64,000 nt of DNA from Sebastes aleutianus (taxonomy: Eukaryota; Chordata; Actinopteri; Perciformes; Sebastidae), in contig CAKAKS010000172.1 in the NCBI GenBank assembly GCA_916700875.1, positions 1 to 64,000 on the forward strand, given 5' to 3'. Shown here piece after piece: positions 1 through 12,492 of the stretch (its first letter is position 1; each line of letters opens with the position of its first letter). Both the position numbers and the translations under genes were made by a program. The notes beneath the pieces are model-generated. The model saw nothing but the letters and a program-made list of their open reading frames with translations, made no database searches and was not told the origin of the DNA.

Positions 1-446
1 GAAATGCTATAGGCCAACTGTATGTTTTAAAAAAGTTATCTTACACCTCTTAAAATCAAGAAGGCCTCGCGACCCCCCTGTGAAGATTTGGCGACCTGTA
101 GTGGGTGTCAGGACCCCCAGGTTACTGTATGTCACTGGGAAAATAAAAAATGTCTCGTTGGGAAGCGCGACTTTACTGCACTGAAAGAGCTGTTTTCAAT
201 CATACTGTAAAAAGCTCAGTGATCATTTTCCATCTCATCTTTCTGGACTCATTATTGCAAAGTGGAGGCTTTTATGATGCTGAGTAATGGCTCAGGATCT
301 TATGGGTTAAACCTCATCAAGAGCAAATTAACTGTCAATATACAGAACAAAGGACTTGCCTGCAGGAAAGGGAGTAAAAAACGCAGTTCTCACTTTTTTT
401 TTTTAATTAACAGATATTGATGACTCTGGATGCTTTTAGTTTTCAG
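1..446. other. ANO7 intron (5' part of the gene lies outside the window)
   Basis: No coding exon is visible here. The stretch ends in a T-rich tract and the acceptor TTTCAG at 441-446, in front of the first ANO7 exon in the window. Around 60-145 there is a decayed piece rich in GACCCCC that resembles one end of the hAT-type element seen intact at 47311-47772; this is only a weak resemblance. Confidence 0.5.
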
Positions 447-3400
447 CTGCAGCTGATGACGAAGAATTGGAAGGTGATAATCCCATGTATATTCACTGTA
501 ATACAAGAAGTGAGCAGCCGGTTCCACAGCTGGGGAACTACTTCAGAGATGGAAGAACCAAAATCGGTAGGTACTAGGTAGCATCAGCAGCTCGTATTAG
601 TTGTCACAAGCTCAGTCCTTCATTTAATCTTTTGGACCTTTATGGTTGATCTGGGTTTAGACTTTGTGCTGGTGTGGGAGATCCGCTCGCGGAGGAAACG
701 GCGAGGGAAGGCACAGCTGGCACAGTGGAGGGAGAAGTTTGTTCAGAATCTGGAGAGCGCTGGAGTGCTCATGGAAAAGGTGCTGTAGATCAGATTATTC
801 ATCTTCTTAATAAATTCTAAATCAACTCATTATTTTTGTTGATTTTTCAAATTAACCACTTCTCTGTTGCCTCTCGTCTCTTCAGGAGGAAACGTCGAAT
901 GAAAAGAAAACAATACATTTTCTGAAGCTCAGTGCTCCTTGGGATGTGATGCTGTATTACGCTGAGGAACTCTGTCTGAGAGCTCCATTACAGGTTAGTG
1001 CAACTATTTATAGTCAAATAAGTCTAATATGAAGGTATAATCCTTAAGAGGATGGTCAGTCTGTCCATCGGTCCAGAATGAAATATCTGTCCTAATGATT
1101 TTGGTGATCTTCTGACCTTTCGTCTAGTGTAACCAGCTGGTCAAAGTTTTCACTTGTCCTGTGAAATATTTCAGTATGTACAAGATGAATTGCAATAGAA
1201 ATTCATGGTTTTTATACGTTGTACCCTGCTGACTTAAGGCATCCTTTGATTTCTCCAGTTGTGCCATCATGAGGTTGACATTTATTTTTTTGTTTTGGAC
1301 TATTGGATGGCTTGTCACAAAATCTGGTACACATTTTGTCCAGTACTTTGGTTTATGACCAAATACCTGCAAAACTAACCACATTCCCATCAGCCTCAGC
1401 TGTACTCGTTTGTGTTTAGTGCTAATTAGTAGGGCTGTCCTCGACCAAACAAATTCTTAGTTGACTAACACTCATACGATTTTGTGACTAATCTATTAGT
1501 TGATTTAATCGACAGATCTGTAAAACTGAGTCTCTCCACAAAGAATCACACAAAAGCACCACTTTAAATCTTGTGTTTACCAGAGATGTGCTCCTACGTT
1601 TCTTAGAAATAAGCAAAAAAAAAGCATAAAGAATTACTAATCGACTAAAGAAGACTTAGTCGACTAAGACCAAAATGACCGATTTGTCGACTAATCGACT
1701 AAGAGGGGGCAGCCCTACTAATTAGTTTACATCAGCATGCTAACATGCTAAACTAAGATGACAAACCCCTTACACACATACATATACAGTACATGGTACA
1801 TATTATACCTGTTAAATATCAGCATCGTAGCATTAAATTTAATCGAACTCAACTGAAATGTCATTGGGCGCATATTAGCATGTTAGAATGTTTATGTTAA
1901 GATTGAGTTCAAAGTACAACCTCGCGGAGCCGCTAACATGGTTATAGACTCTAAAGCTGCCTTCACATGATAACAATTTGCCCTTCGCTCACTGTGAGGT
2001 AGAGCTCAGAGCCTTGCCGTGCTAGCAGGTATAATATGTCACCAAAAAGTGCGAAAGGAACGTCATTCGCTATTTCTAGGCAACAACAATAGTTGTAGCT
2101 GTTATCTCATTGGTTGCGCTTTGAAAGGTCAGCAGCAACCAAGGTCAAAGTTGAAATAATTTGAACTCTGAAGCGGCAATTTCGAGCGGTGCGGCATACC
2201 AAGGGTAGTGCTTCCGGCTATTTGGTCTCTCCCCATCGTAAAACTATAGCACAGCCAGCGCAGAGTGATTTTACCGCTGATCATGTGTGGGTGGCTATAG
2301 TGTTGTATTGTTAGTGGCGGAGTTCACCTTTCTTGAGCAGGGTTCAAATGCAAACCCAGTACCCGCACACAAGGCATTCACAGGAAAAAGTACATGCAGG
2401 TACTGGACATGATGTGGAAGACAAAAGCCGATGAGTTGAGTGTTATCGTGTCGGACGCCATTGTTGACTGTAACTGAATCCTCTCTGCCAACGGTTTGTT
2501 TGGCTGTGTTGTAAACAGATACAAGCTGCCACTGAAATTTTAAGGATTGTAGTTATTTAAAGAGAAAGGAAGATTAAATGCTCTTCATCTTGAATGAATG
2601 TGTGTTTGACTTCCAGGCGCAGCCAAATCTGGACTTAAACACATCTGCTCGGGTTATGAAAAGACTATGCATACCTAACGTGATGGAGGAGTCGGTGCCA
2701 AACAGGCCTCTAGACTATTACACATGTGCCTTTCGCAAGTCAAAGATGAGCAGGTGAGTTCTTACTAATGATGGTAAATAATAGGATCGGTTAACAAAGT
2801 ATCACAGTATATAAAAGTGTATTTCGGCTGAATGAATGTCTCTCTTCTACAGGTTCGTTGGCTGTGACAACCATGAAACCTACTTCACTAACACACAGAG
2901 ACACCGTGTTGTGAGTAACAGGAATTCCTCTACAGTGCATGTACTCAGTGAAATTATTCTCCCATGGAATGAGAGTTTGTGTATTATTTCAGGTGTATGA
3001 GATTCTTGCCAGGACGGTATATGGCAAAAGGAAGAGGGCTGAGGTTGGTGTGGAGAGACTGGTAAATGAAGGGGTGTACACAGCAGCTTTCCCCCTGCAC
3101 GAGGTCAGATATCATTTATCTGTTCTTTAATCGGATGTAAAGCGTGTGCTGTTTTCCCGCTCTAATCAACATGTTGTTTTTTTTCACAGGGCCCCTTTGA
3201 GCTTCCAAAGTATGAGATTCGTCCTGACGAGCTGAACCAGAGGCAGGTTATTTACCACTACTGGGCCCGCTGGTGCAAATGGTACAAGTACCAACCATTG
3301 GACCACATCAGGGAGTACTTTGGAGAGAAGATCGCACTCTACTTTGCCTGGCTGGGTAAATATAAATTCTTATTACTACAAATAAGATTCTATGCATTGA

Positions 3401-6400
3401 AATTAGTAGTTTTGGGGTGGGGGAAACATGGCGTTTTCTCACTTGTCATGCAGATGGCTCAGTTAAATATGGAACTTTGGTCACATAATAACAGGTAGTT
3501 GTATATGAGATAGAAAGAGAAGGGTGTAGCATACACAGCATCACACATTGTCAGTCGCCTTCTGCGACGCCAACCCAACCTCTTTATCAAGGACATTTCA
3601 GCACCAAACAGCAGTGTAATTGCACATCCCTGCATCAGCCAAGAGCTGCAGCCTAATGGAGCTTTATGTCTCTGCAGGTTTCTACACAGCGTGGCTGCTG
3701 CCAGCTGCAGTGGTTGGAACCCTGGTCTTTGTGTCTGGAGTCATGTCCATGGGTAGCAACACACCGGCGTGAGTCCACACACAGTCCGCATTTTAGTTGA
3801 TTTAGTTCATGGGTCAAGTTATATTGGTCAAGTCTTAAACTTAGACTTACTCCACCTGTTTTACAGTCATTACGCAATGATTTGTATGCTATTGTACTAG
3901 TACTGGTAGTACTAGTAGTACTGTAATAGTACAGTATTAGTAGTTATGATTCTGCAGAATCAGGCTGTACATTGTTTTTTTTAGAAAATTCCTGCATATT
4001 ATACCTTTTAAGGGATGTCGGAATCACCTAGAAATTAAAACTCAACTCACACTCTTCCTCCCAAATTATGTAAAGCAATCACAGTTTGTGCTTTGATGCT
4101 TTGGTATATTTGTTTCTCAGTCTGCTCTGCATGAAAACAAACCCCATAATTATTCAATCCACATGGGGTATGTCTGTGCCCAATTTATTATTTATTATTT
4201 ATCACCACAGTGGGCTCTACTTTTCATACACAGCATTTGTGGAGTCATTTCTCTTTCGGAGTAGGTGTACCTGAGAGTGTTTGTACCCTCATATTGCCTC
4301 ACCAGTTGTTTTGTGTTTACCATTCTCTTTGTACTGCATCCTGTTGGTTTCAGTGACAGAAAATTCATTCCCACCATAAAGTAAAAAGGGAGGTTAGAGA
4401 GAGTGGAAGACGAGTCAATATCTCAGGAAGGAAACGACCGAATGCCTCCTGATTCATGAGGTTCATTAGTTCACACCATAGATTAAAGCCACTGATTAGT
4501 GGAGAATGGATGGAGAGCAGCCTGCGGCAACAAACTGCAGCAATCTTATGTGATAATGAACAATTAGAGCAGAATAACAATCACCCCGTGGCATAAATAA
4601 CGAAGATAGACGTCTCTCAGTGAGCGTTATTTGTGCAGCATGTGTAGTCATTGTTTCACTAGCTCATTGAATAACTGTAACAAGTGAAAGTGCAGTAGCT
4701 CTGTTTCCTGGCAGCAAGCTGGGAGACAGATTTCAACACCTTCCATCTGTTCTATTTTCTCACTCAATCGATATACTCGTGGTTTGTGTGAACTACAAAA
4801 TACATCACTACTAATTCAGCCAATCTCTTATCTCTCACATTGGTAACTATAGTTTCTGTCAAATGTGCTCGGCCACCTGATACATCAAAATCTGAAAAGC
4901 AGTCCTGGTTTGAAAGCTTTAACACATGTTTTCTCAGTTGTGACTAATGTGTTTCTATGTGTCTGTCAACAGTAAGGACATCTGTAACAGCGGAGCCAGT
5001 TATCTGATGTGTCCTCTCTGTAACACATGCAAGGCCTGGAACATGTCTGACATCTGCACCATGGCCAAGGTAATGAACTTTCAATTCATGTCACTACCTC
5101 AGTTTCTTAATGCAAAGAGACTTAAAGTTGATGCACTCTGATTGCATTGCAGTTGGGCTACTTGTTTGACCACCCGGGTACGGTCCTCTTCAGTGTGTTC
5201 ATGTCCTTCTGGGCCGTAACCTTCCTGGAGTACTGGAAGAGAAAGATGGCCACCCTGGCCCATCACTGGGACTGCATGGACTTCCATGAAGAAGAGGTCT
5301 CACAATCCTTCCTTTCTTGTTTGTTTTCAGTATGAGTATGACTTTAATGGTTCTTAGGTATGTCATGATTAAGGGACTAGCTGCAGACCTTAAGTCAATG
5401 GGAAGAGAGTTGGGTTTCCCAGGCATGAGGTACATCACTACCTATTGCGCCTTTAACTTTATTTAAAGGGCATTGTTTTATGTTTTTCTCAAATATAAAC
5501 ACCCACTCATCTGTTAGCAAAAAGCAGTGACGTATGTTATCAAAGTAAGCTAAACAATAAGGTTATGAATAATGTGAACATTAGCACTAGCTGAGTCAAA
5601 GTTAGAAAATAAGTGAAAGGGTTAGTTTGGCTTTTTTTAAATGTATACTCCCGCGTTCTGCAAGGTTAAATTACTGTTTTTGTGAATGTAGTCTGGTGGC
5701 TTTGAAGAGAGCGATCAAAGCAGCTGTGGACGGGAGTCGCGAATAAAGAAAAAAAAAAAAAAAATCAATATCAATTTAAGTGTACACTATATTTAGAATA
5801 TTTTCACTGCTTTACCTCGCCATCAGACAGCCCTTTCCGACGAGGACCTGAAGCTGTTATATTACTGTCTTTAAAGCCACCAGACTCCATTCACAAAAAC
5901 AATAATTTTACCTCACAGAACACGGGAGTTGCTTGTCTACCGCTGCATCGATCCGTTAGTTTGTTTGTGTTATTGTGTGACTTTCGGATCTGAACTAATG
6001 TGGCGTTCCACAGCAGTACATTGCTTAGCTTCCGTGCTGGTACTCCTGTCTGCTTCTCCAAACTGGGGGCATGCCGACCACCATCTAAATTACTGTATGT
6101 AACGTTAATACACTGGCTGTAAGGATATGTAGCAGCGTAATCATGCAGAAACCTACGTCAGGTCACGTCAAACCAGCAAAGAGTGTGTCCACTGATGCTG
6201 ATGTCATCACTGTGTTGCCTCAGGAGCGTCCTCGTCCAGAGTTTGCAGCCATGGCCCCGACGATGGAGCAAAACCCAGTGACCGGGGTGAAAGAGCCCTA
6301 CTTTCCAGAGAAGACCAGGCTGTCCCGCATGTTCGGTGGCTCCATGGTCATCATTATGATGGTGAGACAGCATTATTTTAATGAAGTATTTGGGGTAACA

Positions 6401-9400
6401 AAAGGTTCTTTCCTTGTGTAATATATTGATTTGCTGGTATCAGTCATTATGTCTGAGTCTCAGATAAGCCCGTCAATATCACGACTTCTAATTTGATGAA
6501 TACAGTACAGTTTGATTATTGTAATGAATTACTCTACTTGTTTTCTATGGAAATAATCACATATCAAGTCAAACTTATTCTCCTTTTCTTCTTTTTGCAA
6601 TCATTGTCATTATACTTGGCTTCAGTGAGGAGTCTCTGTGTCTTTTTTGAGCTTTTACTTTTGTAATCCTGAAGAGAAAGAGAGGTGGGGTTCACACCAC
6701 TGAATCCTGCAGTGGTAACTGAATCTTTCTCTAATAATGAATCCAGGTCATTTGCCCACAGGGCTGGATGTGATCTGATCATCTCAGCCATACACCGTAC
6801 TGTACGCTCAGTCTCAGGATTAACTTGTTCCTGTTAAGGGATCTGAGGATCAGTTTCCCCAACCCTCCTCCTGACAATGATGATGGAGGTGGAAAATTGA
6901 AAAATTGCTACCATTGGCACCAGGTCTGTAAAGGCACACTGCGTAGAATAGTATCTATGACCACTTACCGGTATCTGGAAAAAGAATCAGCCGACTATGG
7001 GGAGTGGTGTAGATGATGATGGCTGCCCTCCATCTGGCTGTGATGGCGTGCCACATAATATGTAGCAGTGAAGGTGGGGAAACCCCCCACGAAGAACTAC
7101 TTCACTGAGATGTTGTTCAGAATATTTCTTTGCTGTTTTCCTTCACAAAATCCACATTTTACCCAGTATCCCTGTGTGTTCCCTCTCAGCTGTGTGTTGT
7201 GATGATCTTCCTGGTAACGGTGGTCATGTGCCGCGGTATCATCAGCCTGATGATGTTCCGTACGGGGAGCCCCGTCCTGCGTACAGAGGTACATCAGAGC
7301 TGCACAAGGCATCTACAGTGGATGTGTGGATTTAATTTGTTCTATTTTGCATTCTATTTAAAAGCAGTGTAATGACCCTCTGAGGGTATGTGCATGTGTG
7401 TGTGTGTGTGTGTGTGCGCATATTAATATTCATACATGTGTGTGTGCTGTCCTCCCTAGGCAACGACCATAGCCAACATCTCCAGCAGTATTGTGAGTCT
7501 GGGCCTCATCCTGCTGATGGGCCGGGTCTACACTGCATTAGCAGAGCAGCTCACTAAATGGGGTAAGAATCAATACTGCTCTCTAACACCTCAAAGCCAA
7601 ATGTTGTGTATTGATATCAGCCTCTCACTGGATCGCCACTAACTAAAAGACGAGACTCCTCAAAGAGCAGAGGGTGTCTTGAATTTGATTACAACATCTG
7701 TGGTGGTAATAATGATAATAATAATAACCATAAACTTTATTTGTAAAGCACCTTTCATACAAGAAATGCAGCACAATGTGCTTTATAAAAAAGGAAAACA
7801 GACAGAGGGGACATGAAAACAGGGATGAGAGGGTCACACTGTAAAGGACAGAGGGTGTCGTATCCCGTACAGATTGTAATGCCCCCTGAGGCAAATTTGT
7901 GATTTGTGATTTTGGGCTGTATAAAATTTACTTGACTTGACTTGACTTGACTTGGATAGAGTGCCATAATGTAAATTAAGATGGAAAATAAAACACACTG
8001 AATAATAATGTTAAGATCAGTACCCATATTTGCAGCGTGTCCATACTGTATACATCAGTAACCACTGCAGCAGCATCAAAAGATCATCCATCCTCTCCTA
8101 CTCTGTTTTTATCTTTTCTTTTCTACATCAGTGGTGGCGATTTAAATTTTTTTTTAGACGAATACTCAAAGTGTGAAAACATGTTAGCAGGCTAACACCG
8201 TCTGGCATGCAAATTAGCACTGCAATTACAATCTTTGTGGCTAAAAACAGTCACTAAGCACTGAAATGAACAGTTCAGAGCAAAAAAGGCACATAAATAA
8301 ACCATACATTTTGCCCCAGAGACACTAGAGGTTGTATTATATCACCTTTGCAGTTCAAATGCTTATGGGATTGCTTGACATCTCTCTTGATGAGAGAGAG
8401 TAAATGAAGCACAGATATATTTTCAGGTTTATTAATGTCTGTCTGATAAAGATTTTACTGCTCAGAGTCGTTGTGTTGATTTCACTCCATTTGCTCCTTT
8501 GGAGGATAATTCCAGTTTATTTCTTAATATATTCACCAAGATATTGCTGAGATCTCTGAACATGGTAACATTATTATTTTAATTTTACTTGAACACTGTG
8601 TCCATGTTTTTTTCTCTGTTGCAGAGATGCACAGAACACAAACCCAGTATGACAATTCCTTCATCTTCAAGGTGTTCATCTTCCAGTTTGTCAACTTCTA
8701 CTCGTCCCCCTTCTACGTGGCTTTCTTTAAAGGAAGGTGAGACACCAGTCAGTCTCCACAGACACACGGACACCGTTGAGAAAGGCAGAACATTTTGTGC
8801 CAAATAAGATTTTAACTGTGTTACCTCTCTGTGTGGGCAGGTTTGTGGGTTACCCCACCAAATATGGGACCTTGTTTGGGATGAGGAATGAAGACGTGAG
8901 TCTATTAATTTACCGATAAATGTCAAAGAGAGAAAGTACTCCAGATCCCTGCTATTGTATTTTTATCTAAGCATGTAGAAAATGTGATGCTCCATTGTGT
9001 CATATCTCTGTGTTTCTTTACTATTGCAGTGCGGTCCCGGGGGTTGTCTCATTGAACTGGCTGAGCAACTCTTCATCATCATGGTGGGAAAGCAACTCAT
9101 CAACAACATTCAGGAGTTCATTATCCCGTAAGTTTATCAGTATCTCCGACATTATTATGATTTCTACTTTTACTAAACACCTCAAAGGGTATCGGACCTT
9201 TTTCAAACCTGCTTCACTTTGTCTCATAGAGCTTATAAGGTATACGTATACAAGGTTTCCTCAAACAGACAGGAGTACAATTGAAATTGAAATTGTTGAA
9301 TTTGATTATCACCTGGAATTCATAAATTGTCACAAGTATCAAATACATTAAATAGAACCGGATAAAATTGAATTAGCATAATACAATCATGTGATATTTG

Positions 9401-12400
9401 TAGTCTTAAAAGACTGCTTAAAATCCATAGTTACTTTTTTTTTATCTGCATGACGTTGTCATTGTTTTTTGAGGTGTTGCATCAGACGGCTCTGCATCCT
9501 GATTGCAGCTCTGTTTGTTTGGTGCAGTAAAGCTCATCGATGTACCTCTGCAGCACTGGCACACTGTCTGTGTGTGTGTGAGTGTCTCCAGACACATAGC
9601 AGACCAGACAACAGGGCAGAATCAGGTTTCAGAGGGTTTTGGTAAACAAATAATATACTGTAGCAGAAAGCCAGGGAGCCTTTAAAGAAACATTAAAGAT
9701 AGTGTTCCTTAAGTTTTTGGCACCGAATGCTCCCCTCACAGTATGAGGCTTAACCCGCCCACAACATCAGCAGTAAAATCGCTCTTTGCTGGCTGTGCCA
9801 TAGTTTTCCTATGGGGAGAGCGGTGTCGCCCAACTAGGCGGTAGCGCAGTTGACGGCCAGGTTTGTTGTTTCTGTTATACCGTAGCTGCGTCCCAATTCA
9901 TCTGCGTCTTGAATCTTTCAAAGGACGTATTATTGCACAAGGCTTAATCTAACACTGACACTGGCAGCATCCTTCGGGTTGCGGCATCCGCCTCTTTGGA
10001 TCAGCACACCTGTTCCAGTCCTACATTCTTGCTCATATCTGAGAGGATGGCTGCCACTGAAGAGAAGGAAGGGACACATTTTAAGTGAAACCTGTCCAGC
10101 ACCTGATTCGTGTCCTACCTAAATACCGAACCATAAAAGATTGTTTGTGTGCTTTTTGTGTGAAAGTGGCCATGCTGTACAGATTTATTATTATTATGAC
10201 AAGTGCAGAGTTTTTAGACAGATATTTGGTACAGCAGAGCAAGGATGAGTTACTGAGATGCCACAATAGAACAGTCTGAAACAGTTTTTGAAGGTTTCAG
10301 CCTCTGGGACTTGTTACTATGACAACAGCTCCAACTGAATCCAGATTTGAAGAAATGAAAAACCCATGCTCAGGGCAAAAATTCAAAACGCTGAATTGTA
10401 AGCTAACAGTTATCCATGTAATATAATATCTATGAATTATAGTTTGTATTCAGGGTGTATAAAATGACAACAATAGAGACACAAACTATTGAAAACTGTG
10501 AAACAAAAATGAAAGGCAGTGCTAAACTAAAATCAGAATCTCTACCAGCAGCTGTTGTTTATGAGTCTGACCCCGATGTGTTGAATATAAAAGTTCTATA
10601 TTAACGCTATTGTCATGTTCATTTCATATTTCTAAGCTCTGTCTCTCTGCTCTGACAGGAAGGTGACGGCCTGGAAACAGAAGAGATCTCTGGCCAAGGT
10701 GATGGGAGATAAGGCATCCCATGAGCCTCAGCGCTGGGAGGAAGACTACCAGCTGGTGGAGTGTGAAGGCCTGTTTGAAGAGTACCTGGAGATGGGCAAG
10801 TATCCGCTACTGTATCTTAATGTCACTGACATTCAAATGTCTATAACATACAGTATGATGAACGTAGGTAAAAAAAGGATAACTGTCTGACTCATTATTC
10901 TGCAGTTCTCCAGTTTGGGTTCATCACCATCTTCGTGGCAGCGTTCCCCCTCGCTCCGCTCTTCGCCCTCCTCAACAACTGGGTGGAAATCCGTTTGGAC
11001 GCCCACAAGTTTGCGTGCGAGTACCGCCGGCCGGTGGCTGAGCGCGCCCAGAACATCGGAGTCTGGTTCAACATACTGGAAGCCCTGTCGCACCTGTCCG
11101 TCATCGCCAACGTGAGTCCGTTGGAAACGACATCTATCCCAGACTGGATCCTGATCTCTTTTCTCCAACATCATTTTTTCTTCTCTTTTCCATCTGCAGG
11201 CTTTCCTCATCGCCTTCACGTCAGATTTCTTACCTCGTCTGCTCTACCAGTTCAAGTTCGGTATTGATCTCAATGGATACGTCAACTTCACCTTGGCTTA
11301 CGCCCCACTTAACTACACTGAGAACCCCATGTGCAGGTACACTGTGTGCCGATACTCTGAATGCATGTAATATAAGAGTGGGGAGACACCCTTTGGTTAA
11401 AAATTCAATGTTTTGCCTCTCAAATATGTTTCGTTTGATGTAATTTTTGCAAACAAAATGTCAAAGTTTCGCTTTTAATCTTGCTGACGTCAGATCACAG
11501 CGTTGACCAACAGAGGGTGGTATTACTGATGTTTAACACATTGTTCAGTTGTCATTTGCTGCTGTATGTTCTGCAGTAACTCTGTGTTTAATTTTATTTT
11601 AGATATAAAGCGTACAGAGACGACAATGGAAACTACTCACTGTTCTTCTGGGAGCTTCTCGCCGTCAGACTTAGCTTTATCATCGCTTTTGAGGTATGAA
11701 TGGAGCTGCTTTGTCTCTCTATTTGCTCATTTGTTTCCTTCTGTGCCATGGAGTTCGCTTGGTTGTCAGGGAGATAATTCAACTGAGCAAAGTCCATTCG
11801 CTGATAAAGGCGAGTCAAAATGGACTGTCAAAATATTAATTTCCAGGTCACCTTCAAGCTCCAACACAAATGTTGCTTTCCATCTCTTTACATATGACGT
11901 CAAACTGCTTGTGTACTCTGAGTTTAAACTTCAGATTTCATGACAGGAGAGGCAGTTTTTGTCAGTCTGATGAGGAGCTTAAAGGAACAGTGTGTAGCAT
12001 TTATGAGCAGAAATTAAATATAATATTTATGAGTATGTTTTCTTTAGTGTTTAATCACCTGAAAATAAGACACATTGTGTTTTTGTTACCTTAGAATAAG
12101 CACTTTATATCTACATACGGAGCAGGTCCTCTTCATGGAGCCGACCGCCATGTTCCTACAGTAGCCCAGAACGGACACACCAAATACTGGCTCTAGAAAG
12201 GGACATTTGTATTTTCACGTTTTTGCATCAGCCACCGTAGTTCTCCCTACAGACTTGGCACACGGGAGAAGTGTCTGTTCATCTCATCATGAGATGCTGC
12301 CAGATCCTACACTCTGCACCTTTAAAGGTCTTGCTGTTTTGCCCGTCTTCCCTCCTCCAGCATGTGGTGTTCTTCGTGCTGCGAGCCATCGACTGGATCG

Positions 12401-12492
12401 TGCCCGATGTCCCCGAATCCCTGGAGGTGAAGATCAAGAGGGAGCGCTACCTGGCCAAGCAGGCTCTGGCCGAAAACCAGGAGGCCCTGTTG
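447..12492 (+). CDS. ano7: Anoctamin-7 (TMEM16G), 5'-partial in window, 21 exons
   Basis: Exons: 447-566, 661-779, 886-993, 2617-2753, 2853-2910, 2993-3103, 3190-3355, 3678-3768, 4973-5069, 5153-5296, 6224-6361, 7190-7288, 7460-7562, 8625-8736, 8841-8895, 9030-9127, 10659-10795, 10906-11111, 11200-11336, 11603-11693, 12361-12492. Every junction keeps phase and gives 819 codons. Most introns are GT-AG; the one after 10795 is GC-AG. The protein has the cytoplasmic anoctamin dimerisation region (DFVLVWE, AAFPLHEGPF, FGEKIALYFAWLG), a loop with five cysteines (MCPLCNTC at about 5006-5029) and ten membrane segments. All six acidic or amide Ca2+ ligands known from TMEM16A are present: N and E in INNIQEF (TM6), E and E in EEYLEMV (TM7), E and D in VEIRLDA (TM8). 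From memory of the human proteins, ANO7 fits better than ANO1/2 (for example ERPRPEFAA, QFVNFYSSP, RFVGYP). Anoctamins are Ca2+-dependent lipid scramblases or chloride channels; the activity of ANO7 is little defined. The first exon starts inside a codon, so one or more 5' exons lie upstream. Confidence 0.9.
1430..1717. mobile_element. hAT-like MITE in ANO7 intron, 8-bp TSD CTAATTAG
   Basis: The element runs from TAGGGCTGTCC to GGGGGCAGCCCTA, so its ends are inverted repeats. It is flanked by a perfect 8-bp direct repeat, CTAATTAG, at 1422-1429 and 1718-1725. The interior is built of ACTAATCGAC/GTCGACTAA motifs. An 8-bp duplication with (T/C)AGGG ends is the hAT-superfamily signature. A diverged, inverted second copy is at about 27133-27402. 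Confidence 0.85.
1965..2350. repeat. Interspersed repeat fragment in ANO7 intron
   Basis: The part around 2220-2330 (ACTATAGCACAGCCAGCG, GATTTTACCGCTGAT) recurs inverted at about 9755-9850 (CAGCAGTAAAATCGC, GCTGTGCCATAGTTTTCC), so this is a dispersed repeat rather than unique intron sequence. Ends were not resolved. Confidence 0.45.
5615..6125. repeat. Diverged copy of a palindromic TTAA-element family
   Basis: It shares long blocks with 28690-29051, 40014-40381 and 52022-52858: ACTATATTTAGAATATTTTC, CAGACAGCCCTTTCCGAC, CTGTCTGCTTCTCCAAACTG, and the GGGGGC-TGCCGACC block. It lies in the ANO7 intron before exon 6224-6361. The left terminus is eroded and no TTAA pair is visible. Confidence 0.6.
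7399..7420. repeat. (TG)n microsatellite in ANO7 intron
   Basis: A run of TG dinucleotides about 40 bp upstream of the ANO7 exon starting at 7460. Confidence 0.9.
7690..7960. repeat. Interspersed repeat tail with (CTTGA)n
   Basis: The block AAACTTTATTTGTAAAGCAC, then AATGCAGCACAATGTGCTTT, is a typical tail of teleost interspersed repeats. It is followed by a short pentamer array of TTGAC units at about 7930-7956. The family was not identified. Confidence 0.5.
8625..11693 (+). other. ano7: ANO7 pore and Ca2+-site exons (TM5 to TM10 start)
   Basis: These seven exons (8625-8736, 8841-8895, 9030-9127, 10659-10795, 10906-11111, 11200-11336, 11603-11693) encode the anoctamin core. TM5 is FKVFIFQFVNFYSSP, TM6 ends KQLINNIQEFIIP, TM7 starts EEYLEMVLQFGF, TM8 holds NNWVEIRLDAHKF, and TM9 leads into AFTSDFLPRLLY. 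The Ca2+-ligand spacings match TMEM16A: N-x3-E, E-x2-E and E-x3-D. A protein with all six ligands should be able to bind Ca2+; whether it scrambles lipid or conducts ions cannot be told from sequence. Confidence 0.85.
9715..9870. repeat. Second copy of the 1965-2350 repeat family
   Basis: It shares the motifs ATCAGCAGTAAAATCGCTCT and TGGCTGTGCCATAGTTTTCC, in inverted orientation, with about 2230-2290. It lies in the ANO7 intron before exon 10659. Confidence 0.45.
11983..12321. mobile_element. TTAA-flanked MITE (piggyBac-like) ending 39 bp before an ANO7 exon
   Basis: The sequence between TTAA at 11979-11982 and TTAA at 12322-12325 starts AGGAACAGTGTGTAGCA and ends with an imperfect inverted version (TACACTCTGCACCT). 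A second copy at 50636-50951 shares the interior: TATGTTTTCTTTAGTGT, TACAGTAGCCCAGAACGGAC and GGCTCTAGA. A TTAA target duplication is the piggyBac-type signature. Its end is close to the polypyrimidine tract of the exon at 12361. Confidence 0.75.

Noticed and set aside
1124..1390. 88-codon minus-strand ORF in an ANO7 intron
   Set aside because: No domain, no splice context, and it lies between well-phased ANO7 exons on the other strand.
8585..8926. 113-codon minus-strand ORF
   Set aside because: It is the antisense shadow of the ANO7 exons 8625-8736 and 8841-8895.
10833..11219. 128-codon minus-strand ORF
   Set aside because: Antisense shadow of the highly conserved ANO7 exon 10906-11111.
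447..12492. ANO1/ANO2 or another anoctamin instead of ANO7
   Set aside because: ANO7-specific stretches are matched (AAFPLHEGPF, ERPRPEFAA...EPYFPEK, QFVNFYSSP, RFVGYP), and the TM6 loop is one residue shorter than in ANO1, as in ANO7.
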